Origin: JBQTHI01 sp052390035
GTDB lineage: Bacteria > Actinomycetota > Acidimicrobiia > Spongiisociales > ZC4RG35
Direction of reading: 5' to 3'
Length of the DNA stretch: 19,071 nt
Assembly: GCA_052390035.1 (NCBI GenBank)
Contig: JBQTHI010000148.1
Coordinates: forward strand, 1-19,071
This document shows positions 13,008 through 19,071 of this stretch, in pieces. The notes under the pieces were generated by a model. The model made no database searches and was not told the DNA's origin. It saw only the letters and a program-made list of their open reading frames with translations. Each line of letters begins with the position of its first letter. Position 1 is the first letter of the stretch. The position numbers were made by a program, and so were the translations under genes.

Positions 13008-13973
13008 GTGCGCCTGTATCGAGCCGGGGTATCTGGCGAGCCGGTCCGCGACATTCAGGACAGATTGCTGGTGCTCGGGTACCCAAGCGAACCCGATGCG
13101 TCCGGCGAATATGGGCAAGCAACCGTGGAGGCGGTGCGCTCCTTTCAAGCAGACCGCGGCCTCACAGCCGACGGAGAAGTTGGACCCGAGACCTGGAGAG
13201 TCCTTTACGAGGCCGGTTATCGCCTCGGTGATCGGCTCCTCTATTTGCGCCGGCCGATGTTGCGCGGTGAAGATGTAGCCGAACTGCAGAGTCGTCTCAG
13301 CCAGTTGGGCTTCGATCCCGGCAAGGTCGACGGGATCTTCGGACCCGAAACCGAAACGGCGGTACTCGACTTTCAGCACAACCGAAACATCACCGAAGAC
13401 GGGATCAGCGGACCCGAGTTCATCACTGAGTTGCGGTTGTTGGTGCGGGGGGAGCTGAGGGAGGGTCGGGAGGTGGTCCGGGAACGGGAATGGCTTCGCA
13501 ACCTTCCCGATACGGTGGTTGGCGCCCGTGTCTTCTTTGACGCCGCCTGCCGTACCCCGGAAGAGGCTCAGATGGCTTGGGTCACTGCCAGCTCGGCGGC
13601 GATGGAGTTACAGCTGAGGGGCGGACAGCCCATTCTGGCCAGGGCCGCCGACACCACGTTCCCCGCCCGAGTCAGGGCCGGCCGGGCAAATCGTATGGGC
13701 GCGGAGTTGGTCGTGTCGTTTCAGCTTCGCCGGGGTCCCGGCGCTGACGCGGTGTTCTACTTCTCGAGCGACCGCAGCCGTTCGGAAGCAGGCGAGATGC
13801 TCGCCGGCCAGATCGCCGCGGCAATATCCGCCGAGGTCGAGGGCCGGGCCACGGCCATCCTTCGTGAAACCAGGGCGCCGGCGGTGATCGTTTCCCGTGC
13901 GCCCCTCTCCGCCGAACTCGGACGCCAAGTTGTTGATGGCATCGAACGGTTCTTCTCCTCGGCGAGCCGATGA
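13008..13973 (+). CDS. CwlM-like protein: two peptidoglycan-binding domains and a degenerate amidase domain
   Basis: 321 residues, no signal peptide, so cytoplasmic. Two PG_binding_1 domains come first: about 11-68 (VRDIQDRLLVLGYPSEPD, FQADRGLTADGEVGPETW) and 88-145 (AELQSRLSQLGF, DGIFGPETETAVLDFQ). The rest (170-318) has the outline of Amidase_3, but every expected zinc or catalytic position is lost: the DPGHGG start reads FFDAAC (176-181), the SxHxN strand reads VVSFQL (235-240), and the late PAVLVE reads PAVIVS (291-296). It cannot be a normal N-acetylmuramoyl-L-alanine amidase. In mycobacteria the gene between trxC and parB is cwlM, whose cytoplasmic product is phosphorylated by PknB and activates MurA. 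A similar control of precursor synthesis is likely here (inference). GTG 13008 is the only fitting start. Confidence 0.85.
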   Translation: MRLYRAGVSGEPVRDIQDRLLVLGYPSEPDASGEYGQATVEAVRSFQADRGLTADGEVGPETWRVLYEAGYRLGDRLLYLRRPMLRGEDVAELQSRLSQLGFDPGKVDGIFGPETETAVLDFQHNRNITEDGISGPEFITELRLLVRGELREGREVVREREWLRNLPDTVVGARVFFDAACRTPEEAQMAWVTASSAAMELQLRGGQPILARAADTTFPARVRAGRANRMGAELVVSFQLRRGPGADAVFYFSSDRSRSEAGEMLAGQIAAAISAEVEGRATAILRETRAPAVIVSRAPLSAELGRQVVDGIERFFSSASR

Positions 13974-13985
13974 CGGTTCGCCGAG
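13958..13985. terminator. Hairpin between convergent cwlM-like and parB genes
   Basis: CTCGGCGAGCCG (13958-13969) and CGGTTCGCCGAG (13974-13985) pair over 12 bp with one G-U, around the 4-nt loop ATGA that holds the stop codon. It lies where two convergent operons meet, 18 nt from the parB stop. There is no T-run, which is common for actinobacterial terminators. Confidence 0.5.
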
Positions 13986-14003
13986 ACTTTGTCCGCTCCG
14001 GGG

Positions 14004-14918
14004 CTAACCCATCAACCGCCGGTAGAGCTTCTCCAGGTCCTCGATGCTGGAGAAATCGACGTGCAGCACACCTTTTCCGCTCCGGTAGGCGACCTTGACC
14101 TTCGAACCCAATCGATCACCCAGGCGGTGCTCGAGTTCGATGATCTCCGCAGGGCGTACCTCCCGCACCCGCGGACGGCCACCTCTCGAGGCTGACTCGC
14201 CCCGGCGGAGCCGCACAGCCTCTTCGATCTGGCGCACGCTCCATCCTTCGACGACCGCTCTCTTGGCTACATGTTGGGCGAACGCCCGATCGTCCACCGC
14301 TGCCAGGGCTCGGGCATGCCCGGCCGATAGTTCGCCGCGTTCGATCATCCCCTGAATGGAGGCCGGAAGTGACAACAGCCTGAGCGTATTGGTAACCACC
14401 GCGCGGCTCTTGCCGACCCGCTTGCCGACCTCGTCGTGTGTCATGCCAAAATCTTCCAGAAGCTGCCGGTAGGCGGCCGCCTCTTCGAGGGCAGTGAGGT
14501 CGGCTCTCTGCAGGTTCTCCACCAAGGCATCGGTGAGCCAGTCCCGATCATCCCCCTCACGGATGACAGCCGGGATGGCCACCACTCCAGCCCGACGCGC
14601 CGCTCGCCAGCGCCGCTCACCGGCTACCAGGAAATACCCGCCCTCCGGATTGAGTCGGAGTACCACCGGTTGCAGGACCCCGACCGTGCCAATCGACTCG
14701 GCGAGGGAGGCGAGGGACTCATCATCGAATGACGCGCGCGGCTGTTGGGGGTTAGGGCTGATCTCATCGAGGGGAACGACCGCGAATCCCGCCACCGGAC
14801 CGGACGGGATTAGTGACGCCAGGCCCTTACCTAATCCAGATTTGGCCAATCCCGATGAAATGTTTGCCGGTTTTATGCTCATGTCTTGCTCGATTCCAAG
14901 GGGTCGCGTCACTTCCAT
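14004..14918 (-). CDS. parB: Chromosome partitioning protein ParB
   Basis: CTPase clamp that loads at parS sites and spreads along DNA to organise and segregate the origin region. 304 residues. The N-terminal tail has the ParA-contact type sequence GLGKGLASLIP (28-38). The CTP/nuclease-like domain shows PNPQQPR (56-62), GERRWRAARRAG (100-111) and ENLQR (134-138); the parS-reading helix-turn-helix is in MTHDEVGKRVGKSRAVVTNTLRLL (159-182). The C-terminal dimer domain ends LEKLYRRLMG. ATG 14918 shares a base with the parA stop (TGATG); ATG 14882 is an alternative that would drop 12 residues outside the family core. A near-consensus parS is 1.4 kb away at 16281-16294. Confidence 0.96.
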   Translation of the reverse strand: MEVTRPLGIEQDMSIKPANISSGLAKSGLGKGLASLIPSGPVAGFAVVPLDEISPNPQQPRASFDDESLASLAESIGTVGVLQPVVLRLNPEGGYFLVAGERRWRAARRAGVVAIPAVIREGDDRDWLTDALVENLQRADLTALEEAAAYRQLLEDFGMTHDEVGKRVGKSRAVVTNTLRLLSLPASIQGMIERGELSAGHARALAAVDDRAFAQHVAKRAVVEGWSVRQIEEAVRLRRGESASRGGRPRVREVRPAEIIELEHRLGDRLGSKVKVAYRSGKGVLHVDFSSIEDLEKLYRRLMG

Positions 14919-15700
14919 CAGTCGATCCCATGCCGGCGGCGGAACTCCCGCCCCAATTCCCGGTAAGCGATGGCCCCCCGTGTCATCGGGTCGAACGCCT
15001 CAATCGGTTCGCCGTATGAGGGTGCCTCCGAGAGTCTGACCGAGCGGGGAATCACCGTTCGATAGGTGTTTTCACCAAAGTGCTGACGAACCTGGCTCGC
15101 CACATCACGAGACAGATTGGTCCGTCCGTCATACATGGTGAGGACGACTCCTTCAACCTCCAGGGCAGGGTTCAATTGGCGTTTGATCAACGCCACATTG
15201 GCCAGCAGTTGGCTGAGGCCCTCGAGGGCGTAGTACTCGCATTGGATCGGGATCAACACTTCGCTGGCGGCGGAGAGAGCGTTTACGGTGAGCAGGCCCA
15301 GCGATGGGGGACAGTCGATAAACACGACCCGATAGTCCGAGTTGACCGATTCGAGGGCTGACCTCAATCTCGCTTCCCGCGAGAAGACCGGGACCAATTC
15401 GATTTCAGCCCCAGCGAGGTCAATGGTTGCCGGTACCAGGAAGAGGTTCTTGACGGAGGTAGCCTCAACAGCGTCATCAAGCGGTATATCATTTAAAAGA
15501 ACGTCATAGATCGACTGCGAGATGGCGTTTCGATCGATGCCCAACCCAGAGGTGGCGTTACCCTGGGGATCGAGGTCGACGATCAGTACCCGCACTCCTT
15601 GGAAGGCAAGGGCCGCGCCCAAGTTGATCGCTGTCGTCGACTTCCCCACCCCGCCTTTCTGATTGGCAAGAGCGATGATTGTCGCAGAGGAGCCTGTCAC
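14918..15700 (-). CDS. parA: Chromosome partitioning ATPase ParA
   Basis: Deviant Walker ATPase (ParA/Soj) that binds nucleoid DNA as an ATP dimer and guides ParB-parS complexes. 260 residues, chromosomal short type without an N-terminal helix-turn-helix. Visible: ANQKGGVGKSTTAINLG (12-28, with the signature first lysine), the switch VDLDPQGNAT (41-50), and Walker B VVFIDCPPSLG. The start is GTG 15700, overlapping the rsmG stop (TAGTG), with no clear ribosome binding site, so translation is coupled. It is followed by parB with a one-base overlap. Confidence 0.96.
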   Translation of the reverse strand: MTGSSATIIALANQKGGVGKSTTAINLGAALAFQGVRVLIVDLDPQGNATSGLGIDRNAISQSIYDVLLNDIPLDDAVEATSVKNLFLVPATIDLAGAEIELVPVFSREARLRSALESVNSDYRVVFIDCPPSLGLLTVNALSAASEVLIPIQCEYYALEGLSQLLANVALIKRQLNPALEVEGVVLTMYDGRTNLSRDVASQVRQHFGENTYRTVIPRSVRLSEAPSYGEPIEAFDPMTRGAIAYRELGREFRRRHGID

Positions 15701-16287
15701 TACTGCTGCATGATAAGGAGGCGACGCCGACGGTCAAGGATCTTGATCTCGACACCGCCTTCGGCATCACCACGTCCACTTGAAATTTGGCCCGACCCGG
15801 TAAAGACCGCCCGGCCACCGGGAACGAGCAGCCTGCCCAGCACCGGCACCAGTTCTTTCGCAGGAATCGCCGCCCGGCTGACGATGGCGGCCGTCCTCCC
15901 ATCCAGGTCGAAAATGTCGGCCCGCTCGATGGTGGCCTTGATGCCGAGGATCCGCGCCGCTCGCCTCGCCAAGTCGCACCGCCGAGCTGACCGGTCGATC
16001 AACACCATGTGGGTTAGGGGCCACACCAGCGCCAGCATCAGTCCGGGGAGCCCGACTCCCGCTCCGAGATCCCAACACTCTTCCGGGGCCTCGGGAAAGC
16101 CTGTGGCGAATGCCAGCGAATCGACCAGATGCCGATCCTCGATCTTGTCTCCCTCGGCCGGACCGATGCCACCGGCCGGAATGGCTTCCTCACGCAACCA
16201 GTTTCCCAATCGGTAGGCCCTGGCCGCTGTCTCGCTTTCGTTGCTTATTCCGAAGCGGCCCAGCGCGGCTTGGAGCTCGCGATTCAC
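15700..16287 (-). CDS. rsmG: 16S rRNA (guanine-N7) methyltransferase RsmG
   Basis: S-adenosylmethionine-dependent methyltransferase for G527 (E. coli numbering) of 16S rRNA; its loss elsewhere gives low-level streptomycin resistance. 195 residues. RHLVDSLAF (52-60) and the SAM loop CWDLGAGVGLPGLMLAL (71-87) are the family marks, then LIDRSARRCDLARRAA, and IVSRAAIPAKELV in place of the usual VTARAVAPL block. The start is GTG 16287, the centre of a parS-like sequence, so start codon and ParB site share bases. No ribosome binding site is obvious. It is 37 nt after the jag stop. Confidence 0.94.
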   Translation of the reverse strand: MNRELQAALGRFGISNESETAARAYRLGNWLREEAIPAGGIGPAEGDKIEDRHLVDSLAFATGFPEAPEECWDLGAGVGLPGLMLALVWPLTHMVLIDRSARRCDLARRAARILGIKATIERADIFDLDGRTAAIVSRAAIPAKELVPVLGRLLVPGGRAVFTGSGQISSGRGDAEGGVEIKILDRRRRLLIMQQ

Positions 16288-16294
16288 GTGAAAC
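16281..16294. promoter_or_regulatory. parS-like ParB binding site on the rsmG start codon
   Basis: On the minus strand the sequence is GTTTCACGTGAATC, which matches the widely conserved core GTTTCACGTGAAAC at 13 of 14 positions. It lies two genes upstream of parA-parB, in an origin-proximal region, as chromosomal parS sites do. The GTG in its centre is the rsmG start codon. No other site of this quality was seen in the window. Confidence 0.75.
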
Positions 16295-16324
16295 TTGAGG
16301 GTAGGGTTCCGTTCCGGGCGGGGA

Positions 16325-17326
16325 TCATTCGTCCGGCTCGGTTACGGCCTCTCTCGCCAGGGGTGCGTCGGCGGCTTGGTCCTCTCCGGTGGTTGCGATG
16401 ACCACGTAACGCCGGGGCGGCTCTCCTTCGGAGTACGATTGGACACCCTGGCGGCCGGCCACCGCGTCGTGGATTACCTTGCGATCGGCGGCACTCATTG
16501 GTTCCAACATGATCTCGCCGCCTTCGTTCAGGACCTGCTCGATCAACTGCTGGGCATAGATACTCAGCGCCTGACGGCGTCGGTCGGCATATCCGGCGAT
16601 GTCCAGGCGCACACGGGCGGTATCGCCGTACTGGCGGTGGAGGGCGGTCTTGGTAATCTCGTGAATGGCTTCCATCAAACTTCCCCGAGGACCGACCAGG
16701 GCCTCGGTCTGCTCCCCGCTGATACCAGCGACCACGACGTCTTCCTCAACGGTCACCTCCACCGTTCCTTCGAGTCCGAAGGCCTCCAACAGCCCTACGA
16801 GAAAAGCTTCCACCGCCGGAGCTTGTTGATGGGCATCGACATCCAGCCTTGGCCTGCCCTCGAATCTCGGCCGCTGTCCGGCTGGTGCTCTATCGACGCC
16901 TCCCGACCCGGAGCTTCGGGGGTTGTTGCCGGATCGATCCTGGCGACTGGCCGACGGCGAGCGTACCGGGCGTCCTCCCCCACGGCCCGGCCCGCGCGAG
17001 GTCGGGCGACCCGTCGCCCGGCCAGATTCTCCCTGGCTACGACCCCCACCACCTCCCCTCGATCCGGACAAATCCCGCCCCCCTGGTCGATCCGACCTGT
17101 TACCCGTATCTGACCGGTCGCGCCCTCGTCGCCGACGATTCCGACTCGCGGCCCGAGGCTTGACTCGCACGATCGCATCGCGGCCGCCTATACCAAGAAA
17201 CCCTTTCTCCGGTTCTTGAACCACCTCGATGTCGACGGCATCGCGATCTGCCATCCCCAGTTCGCTCATGGCAGCGGCGATCGCCACGTCTACCGACTTT
17301 CCGCGTACCTCAACCCACTCGACCAC
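16325..17326 (-). CDS. jag: Jag/KhpB-type RNA-binding protein with long disordered linker
   Basis: RNA-binding protein with Jag_N, KH and R3H domains, normally encoded after yidC; in Gram-positive bacteria KhpB is linked to control of cell elongation and division. 333 residues against about 150-210 in most relatives. Jag_N is at 5-56 (VEVRGKSVDVAIAAAMSELG, then EPEKGFLGIGGRDAIVRV). Residues about 58-165 are almost only Arg, Gly, Ser, Asp and Pro (for example SRGPGRGGGRPVRSPSASR, 110-128) and should be disordered. KH is at 172-235 with its loop VGPRGSLMEA (211-220), and R3H at 237-312. The start is GTG 17326, with GAGGAAG upstream and just after the yidC stop; the frame extends further but that lies in yidC. 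Confidence 0.93.
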   Translation of the reverse strand: MVEWVEVRGKSVDVAIAAAMSELGMADRDAVDIEVVQEPEKGFLGIGGRDAIVRVKPRAASRNRRRRGRDRSDTGNRSDRPGGRDLSGSRGGGGGRSQGESGRATGRPTSRGPGRGGGRPVRSPSASRQDRSGNNPRSSGSGGVDRAPAGQRPRFEGRPRLDVDAHQQAPAVEAFLVGLLEAFGLEGTVEVTVEEDVVVAGISGEQTEALVGPRGSLMEAIHEITKTALHRQYGDTARVRLDIAGYADRRRQALSIYAQQLIEQVLNEGGEIMLEPMSAADRKVIHDAVAGRQGVQSYSEGEPPRRYVVIATTGEDQAADAPLAREAVTEPDE

Positions 17327-17330
17327 GTTG

Positions 17331-18158
17331 TCACTTCCTCCTACGACGCCTGCGCCGGTCGGCGGCACCGGCCTGGGGCCGCGCCGGCTCGTTCTTATTC
17401 GGTTCAGGCCTGGCCTTGGACGATTCGGCCATAACCGGAACCGGGGGCCGGCCGTCGATCCTGAAGATCACGATCTGCTGAAACAGCCGGAAAATATTTC
17501 CAGTCATCCAATAGAGCACCAATCCGGCGGGAAAGTTGTAAGACACGAAGCCGATGAAGAGCGGCATTATCCGGGTCACGGCCTGGGTCGCCGCCGCCTG
17601 TGGGTTGTCTGGTCGCACCTGGCCGGCGGTGGCGTGCCAGCTCTGGATGTATTGACTGGCAACCATCACCACCAACATGGCCAGATAAGGAATGGCGGTG
17701 GCGATACCGATGCCGACCGCGTCGGAAACCCTCGTGCTGAGGTTCATCCCTAGAAAGTTCGTACTGCCGTTTTCGATGGCGCTGCGGAGCGCCGACCCCT
17801 CCGGTATGTGTCCCGGCGCCGACAACACCCGGTAAAGGGCATACCAGATCGGCAGCTGGACGAGCAGGGGAACCAGGCAACCACCGGGAGTGGCGCCTGC
17901 CGCCCTCTGCACCCGCATCAACTCCTTCTGCATCTCCTCCGGTCGATCTTTGAGTTCCTTCTGGATTCTGCGGACTTCGGGTTGGATCGACTGAAAGGCG
18001 CGGGTGGATCGGGTTTGCTTGAGGGTCAGTGGAAACAGCAGCAGGTTGATGGCCACCGTCAAAAAAATGATGGCCAAACCGTAGGAGGGGACCAGATCGA
18101 AAAAGAATGCCAGGGCGGCACCGAGCCCATCCTGAAGGGCGTTGAACAACTGGCCCAT
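17331..18158 (-). CDS. yidC: Membrane protein insertase YidC
   Basis: YidC/Oxa1/Alb3 insertase that places proteins into the cytoplasmic membrane, alone or with SecYEG. 275 residues, Gram-positive type without the large periplasmic domain. Membrane parts are about 25-45 (YGLAIIFLTVAINLLLFPLT), 94-113 (CLVPLLVQLPIWYALYRVL), 147-169 and 198-232 (with NFPAGLVLYWMTGNIFRLFQQ). The charged hairpin RAFQSIQPEVRRIQKELKD (53-71) is the typical cytoplasmic loop. The tail ends in a strongly basic run after ADRRR, suited to ribosome contact. ATG 18158 overlaps the yidD stop (TGATG). Confidence 0.96.
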   Translation of the reverse strand: MGQLFNALQDGLGAALAFFFDLVPSYGLAIIFLTVAINLLLFPLTLKQTRSTRAFQSIQPEVRRIQKELKDRPEEMQKELMRVQRAAGATPGGCLVPLLVQLPIWYALYRVLSAPGHIPEGSALRSAIENGSTNFLGMNLSTRVSDAVGIGIATAIPYLAMLVVMVASQYIQSWHATAGQVRPDNPQAAATQAVTRIMPLFIGFVSYNFPAGLVLYWMTGNIFRLFQQIVIFRIDGRPPVPVMAESSKARPEPNKNEPARPQAGAADRRRRRRRK

Positions 18159-18412
18159 CAGCCGGCCCAGTGTTCCGGCACCGGATCAAATCCGCCCGGA
18201 CGGAGGGGATGACACCTTCCCAGCCGCCGCAGACCCAACCAACTGCCACGTATGAGGCCGAATCGGGTGATGGCGACCTTGGTGTATTGCGAACAGGTCG
18301 GCTGAAATCGACAGTTGGCTCCGAAGGCGGGACTCACCAATTTCTGGTAAATCACTATGAGGCCCAGCGCCAGGCTTGCCGGAATCCGGCCGACGCCCTT
18401 GACGATGTTCAT
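18158..18412 (-). CDS. yidD: Membrane protein insertion efficiency factor YidD
   Basis: Small protein at the inner membrane face that helps YidC-dependent insertion. 84 residues. The family signature is complete: LIVIYQKLVSPAFG (18-31), CRFQPTCSQY (34-43), and RRLGRCHPLRPGGFDPVP (62-79). ATG 18412 is chosen because AAGGTGG stands a few bases before it and it overlaps the rnpA stop (ATGA); a TTG at 18430 would add six residues unlike the family. It sits in the normal order rpmH-rnpA-yidD-yidC. Confidence 0.96.
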   Translation of the reverse strand: MNIVKGVGRIPASLALGLIVIYQKLVSPAFGANCRFQPTCSQYTKVAITRFGLIRGSWLGLRRLGRCHPLRPGGFDPVPEHWAG

Positions 18413-18819
18413 GCCCCACCTTCTCTCCAAGCGGCCCCGTTCTGACTGGCCCCGTCACCACCGGCCTGTGCCACCCAGTCGACCAGAACCGCGTATTGCA
18501 CAGACCCGACCGAGGCCGAAGCGATCAAAACGTAATCGAACCCGGTGGGGAGCGCCGCGGCTGCCACTGCGTGGCGTAGTCGTCGCTTGATTCGATTTCG
18601 CTGCACTGCATTTCCTATACGTTTCCCGGCTACCAACCCATACCGGATGACTCCCCTTTGCCCGGAAGCCCTCACAACGGTGATGTTGCCCGCACGGAGC
18701 CGGCGACCGGCGGCTAGCACGTAGCCGAAGTCCTCGGGCGTCCGGATTGCGACCGGCTTAGGCCGCGAGCCGTTTGCGGCCCTTGGCTCTTCTGGCTTGG
18801 AGAAAGGACCGTCCGGCAC
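18409..18819 (-). CDS. rnpA: Ribonuclease P protein component, start inside rpmH
   Basis: Protein subunit of RNase P, which helps the catalytic RNA cut 5' leaders off pre-tRNAs. 136 residues from GTG 18819. The core is clear: PEDFGYVLAAGRRLRAGNITVV (29-50), then GLVAGKRIGNAVQRNRIKRRLR (61-82) holding the RNR motif (74-76). The first 25 residues are read out of frame from the end of rpmH. No ATG, GTG, TTG or CTG occurs in this frame between GTG 18819 and a GTG within the core (YVLAAG), and none upstream before the stop at the rpmH start. So rnpA either overlaps rpmH by 62 nt or uses a rare start such as ATC. Confidence 0.9.
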   Translation of the reverse strand: MPDGPFSKPEEPRAANGSRPKPVAIRTPEDFGYVLAAGRRLRAGNITVVRASGQRGVIRYGLVAGKRIGNAVQRNRIKRRLRHAVAAAALPTGFDYVLIASASVGSVQYAVLVDWVAQAGGDGASQNGAAWREGGA

Positions 18820-18892
18820 GTGTGGACATCCGGTGCCGAAAGCCGTGATTTCTCTTGCGGCGTCGCACCTTTGGTTGGAAAGTTCGTTTCAT
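18758..18892 (-). CDS. rpmH: 50S ribosomal protein L34
   Basis: Small basic protein of the large ribosomal subunit. 44 residues, beginning MKRTFQPKVRRRKRNHGFRH and ending GRKRLAA, which matches the L34 family along its whole length. ATG 18892 is the only fitting start. It is the first gene of the operon running to parB. The last 62 nt are also read, in another frame, as the start of rnpA. Confidence 0.97.
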   Translation of the reverse strand: MKRTFQPKVRRRKRNHGFRHRMSTRAGRSFLQARRAKGRKRLAA

Positions 18893-18930
18893 CGCGGCAT
18901 GACCTGGAAGGGAAAATGATGGACCACATC

Positions 18931-18959
18931 AGGATATTGCGCCCGCTTCGACAGTGCAA
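18931..18959 (-). promoter_or_regulatory. Probable rpmH promoter
   Basis: On the minus strand TTGCAC (18954-18959) and TATCCT (18931-18936) are separated by 17 nt, the ideal spacing. The -10 fits 4 of 6 and the -35 fits 3 of 6 consensus bases. Transcription would start about 30 nt before the rpmH ATG, so unlike others here this mRNA has a leader. The rest of 18893-19071 holds no gene and no clear DnaA box. Confidence 0.5.
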
Positions 18960-19071
18960 AGGCGCCCATGTCTCCCAAGCGGTGACCGGGGCCCGGCATC
19001 TGGTGGCGGCTGGGTTGCATCTCATTCGGTCGGGTGAGCTATCGCGAAAAAAACCATTCCCGCCGGAAGCA

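Noticed and set aside
16295..17113. Plus-strand open frame opposite jag (272 codons)
   Set aside because: It is antisense to jag and its Arg/Pro-rich second half mirrors the Gly/Arg/Ser linker of Jag.
18893..19071. Replication origin with DnaA boxes
   Set aside because: The gene order predicts oriC and dnaA to the right, but no TTATCCACA-like box is seen in these 179 bases.
1..19071. CRISPR array, tRNA or rRNA genes, insertion sequence
   Set aside because: No regularly spaced direct repeats, no cloverleaf-like or rRNA sequences, and no transposase were found; nearly all bases are in assigned genes.

Overview
The window is high-GC, tightly packed bacterial DNA from a chromosome. The gene order (rpmH-rnpA-yidD-yidC-jag-rsmG-parA-parB on the minus strand, facing pseudokinase-sigma-anti-sigma-trxB-trxA-cwlM-like on the plus strand, with the CCA enzyme gene beyond) is the origin-proximal block known from Actinomycetota, including the mycobacterial pcnB-mviN-sigM-trxB-trxC-cwlM-parBA segment. 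The single-copy core genes look intact. I infer a non-mycobacterial, probably early-branching actinobacterium (an Acidimicrobiia-like lineage would fit). No rRNA, tRNA, insertion sequence, prophage or CRISPR array was seen. Layout: 1-3323, a minus-strand arginine operon argC-argJ-argB-argD (argD cut by the window edge). 3358-4749, tRNA CCA-adding enzyme, minus strand. 4918-6000, a PilT-family ATPase, plus strand. 6016-7787, an unknown beta-rich protein and a class II histone-deacetylase-family amidohydrolase, minus strand. 7800-12950, plus strand: GNAT acetyltransferase, a membrane-anchored pseudokinase resembling the C-terminal half of MviN, an ECF sigma factor, its anti-sigma partner, a small membrane protein, thioredoxin reductase and thioredoxin. 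13008-13973, a CwlM-like protein with two peptidoglycan-binding domains and a degenerate amidase domain. 14004-18892, minus strand: parB, parA, rsmG, jag, yidC, yidD, rnpA, rpmH, with a near-consensus parS on the rsmG start codon. 18893-19071 carries the probable rpmH promoter and no gene. How the genes work together: the rightmost operon covers ribosome and tRNA maturation (L34, RNase P protein), membrane insertion (YidD, YidC, Jag), 16S rRNA methylation and chromosome segregation (ParAB-parS). The central plus-strand genes look like an envelope and redox control module: a pseudokinase with an outside sensor-like domain, a sigma/anti-sigma pair, thioredoxin and a CwlM-type pseudo-enzyme. Most notable: (1) two copies of a 50-52 bp inverted-repeat element (4770-4819 and 9854-9905) with nearly identical arms, an exactly equal 18-nt spacer and a partly conserved spacer core, bracketing the pilT-to-pseudokinase block; (2) the MviN-type pseudokinase encoded without the flippase; (3) the zinc-ligand-less CwlM-like protein; (4) five candidate leaderless promoters with TAnnnT 6-8 nt before the start codon; (5) an out-of-frame rpmH/rnpA overlap; (6) a PilT paralogue that has lost its Walker B glutamate.
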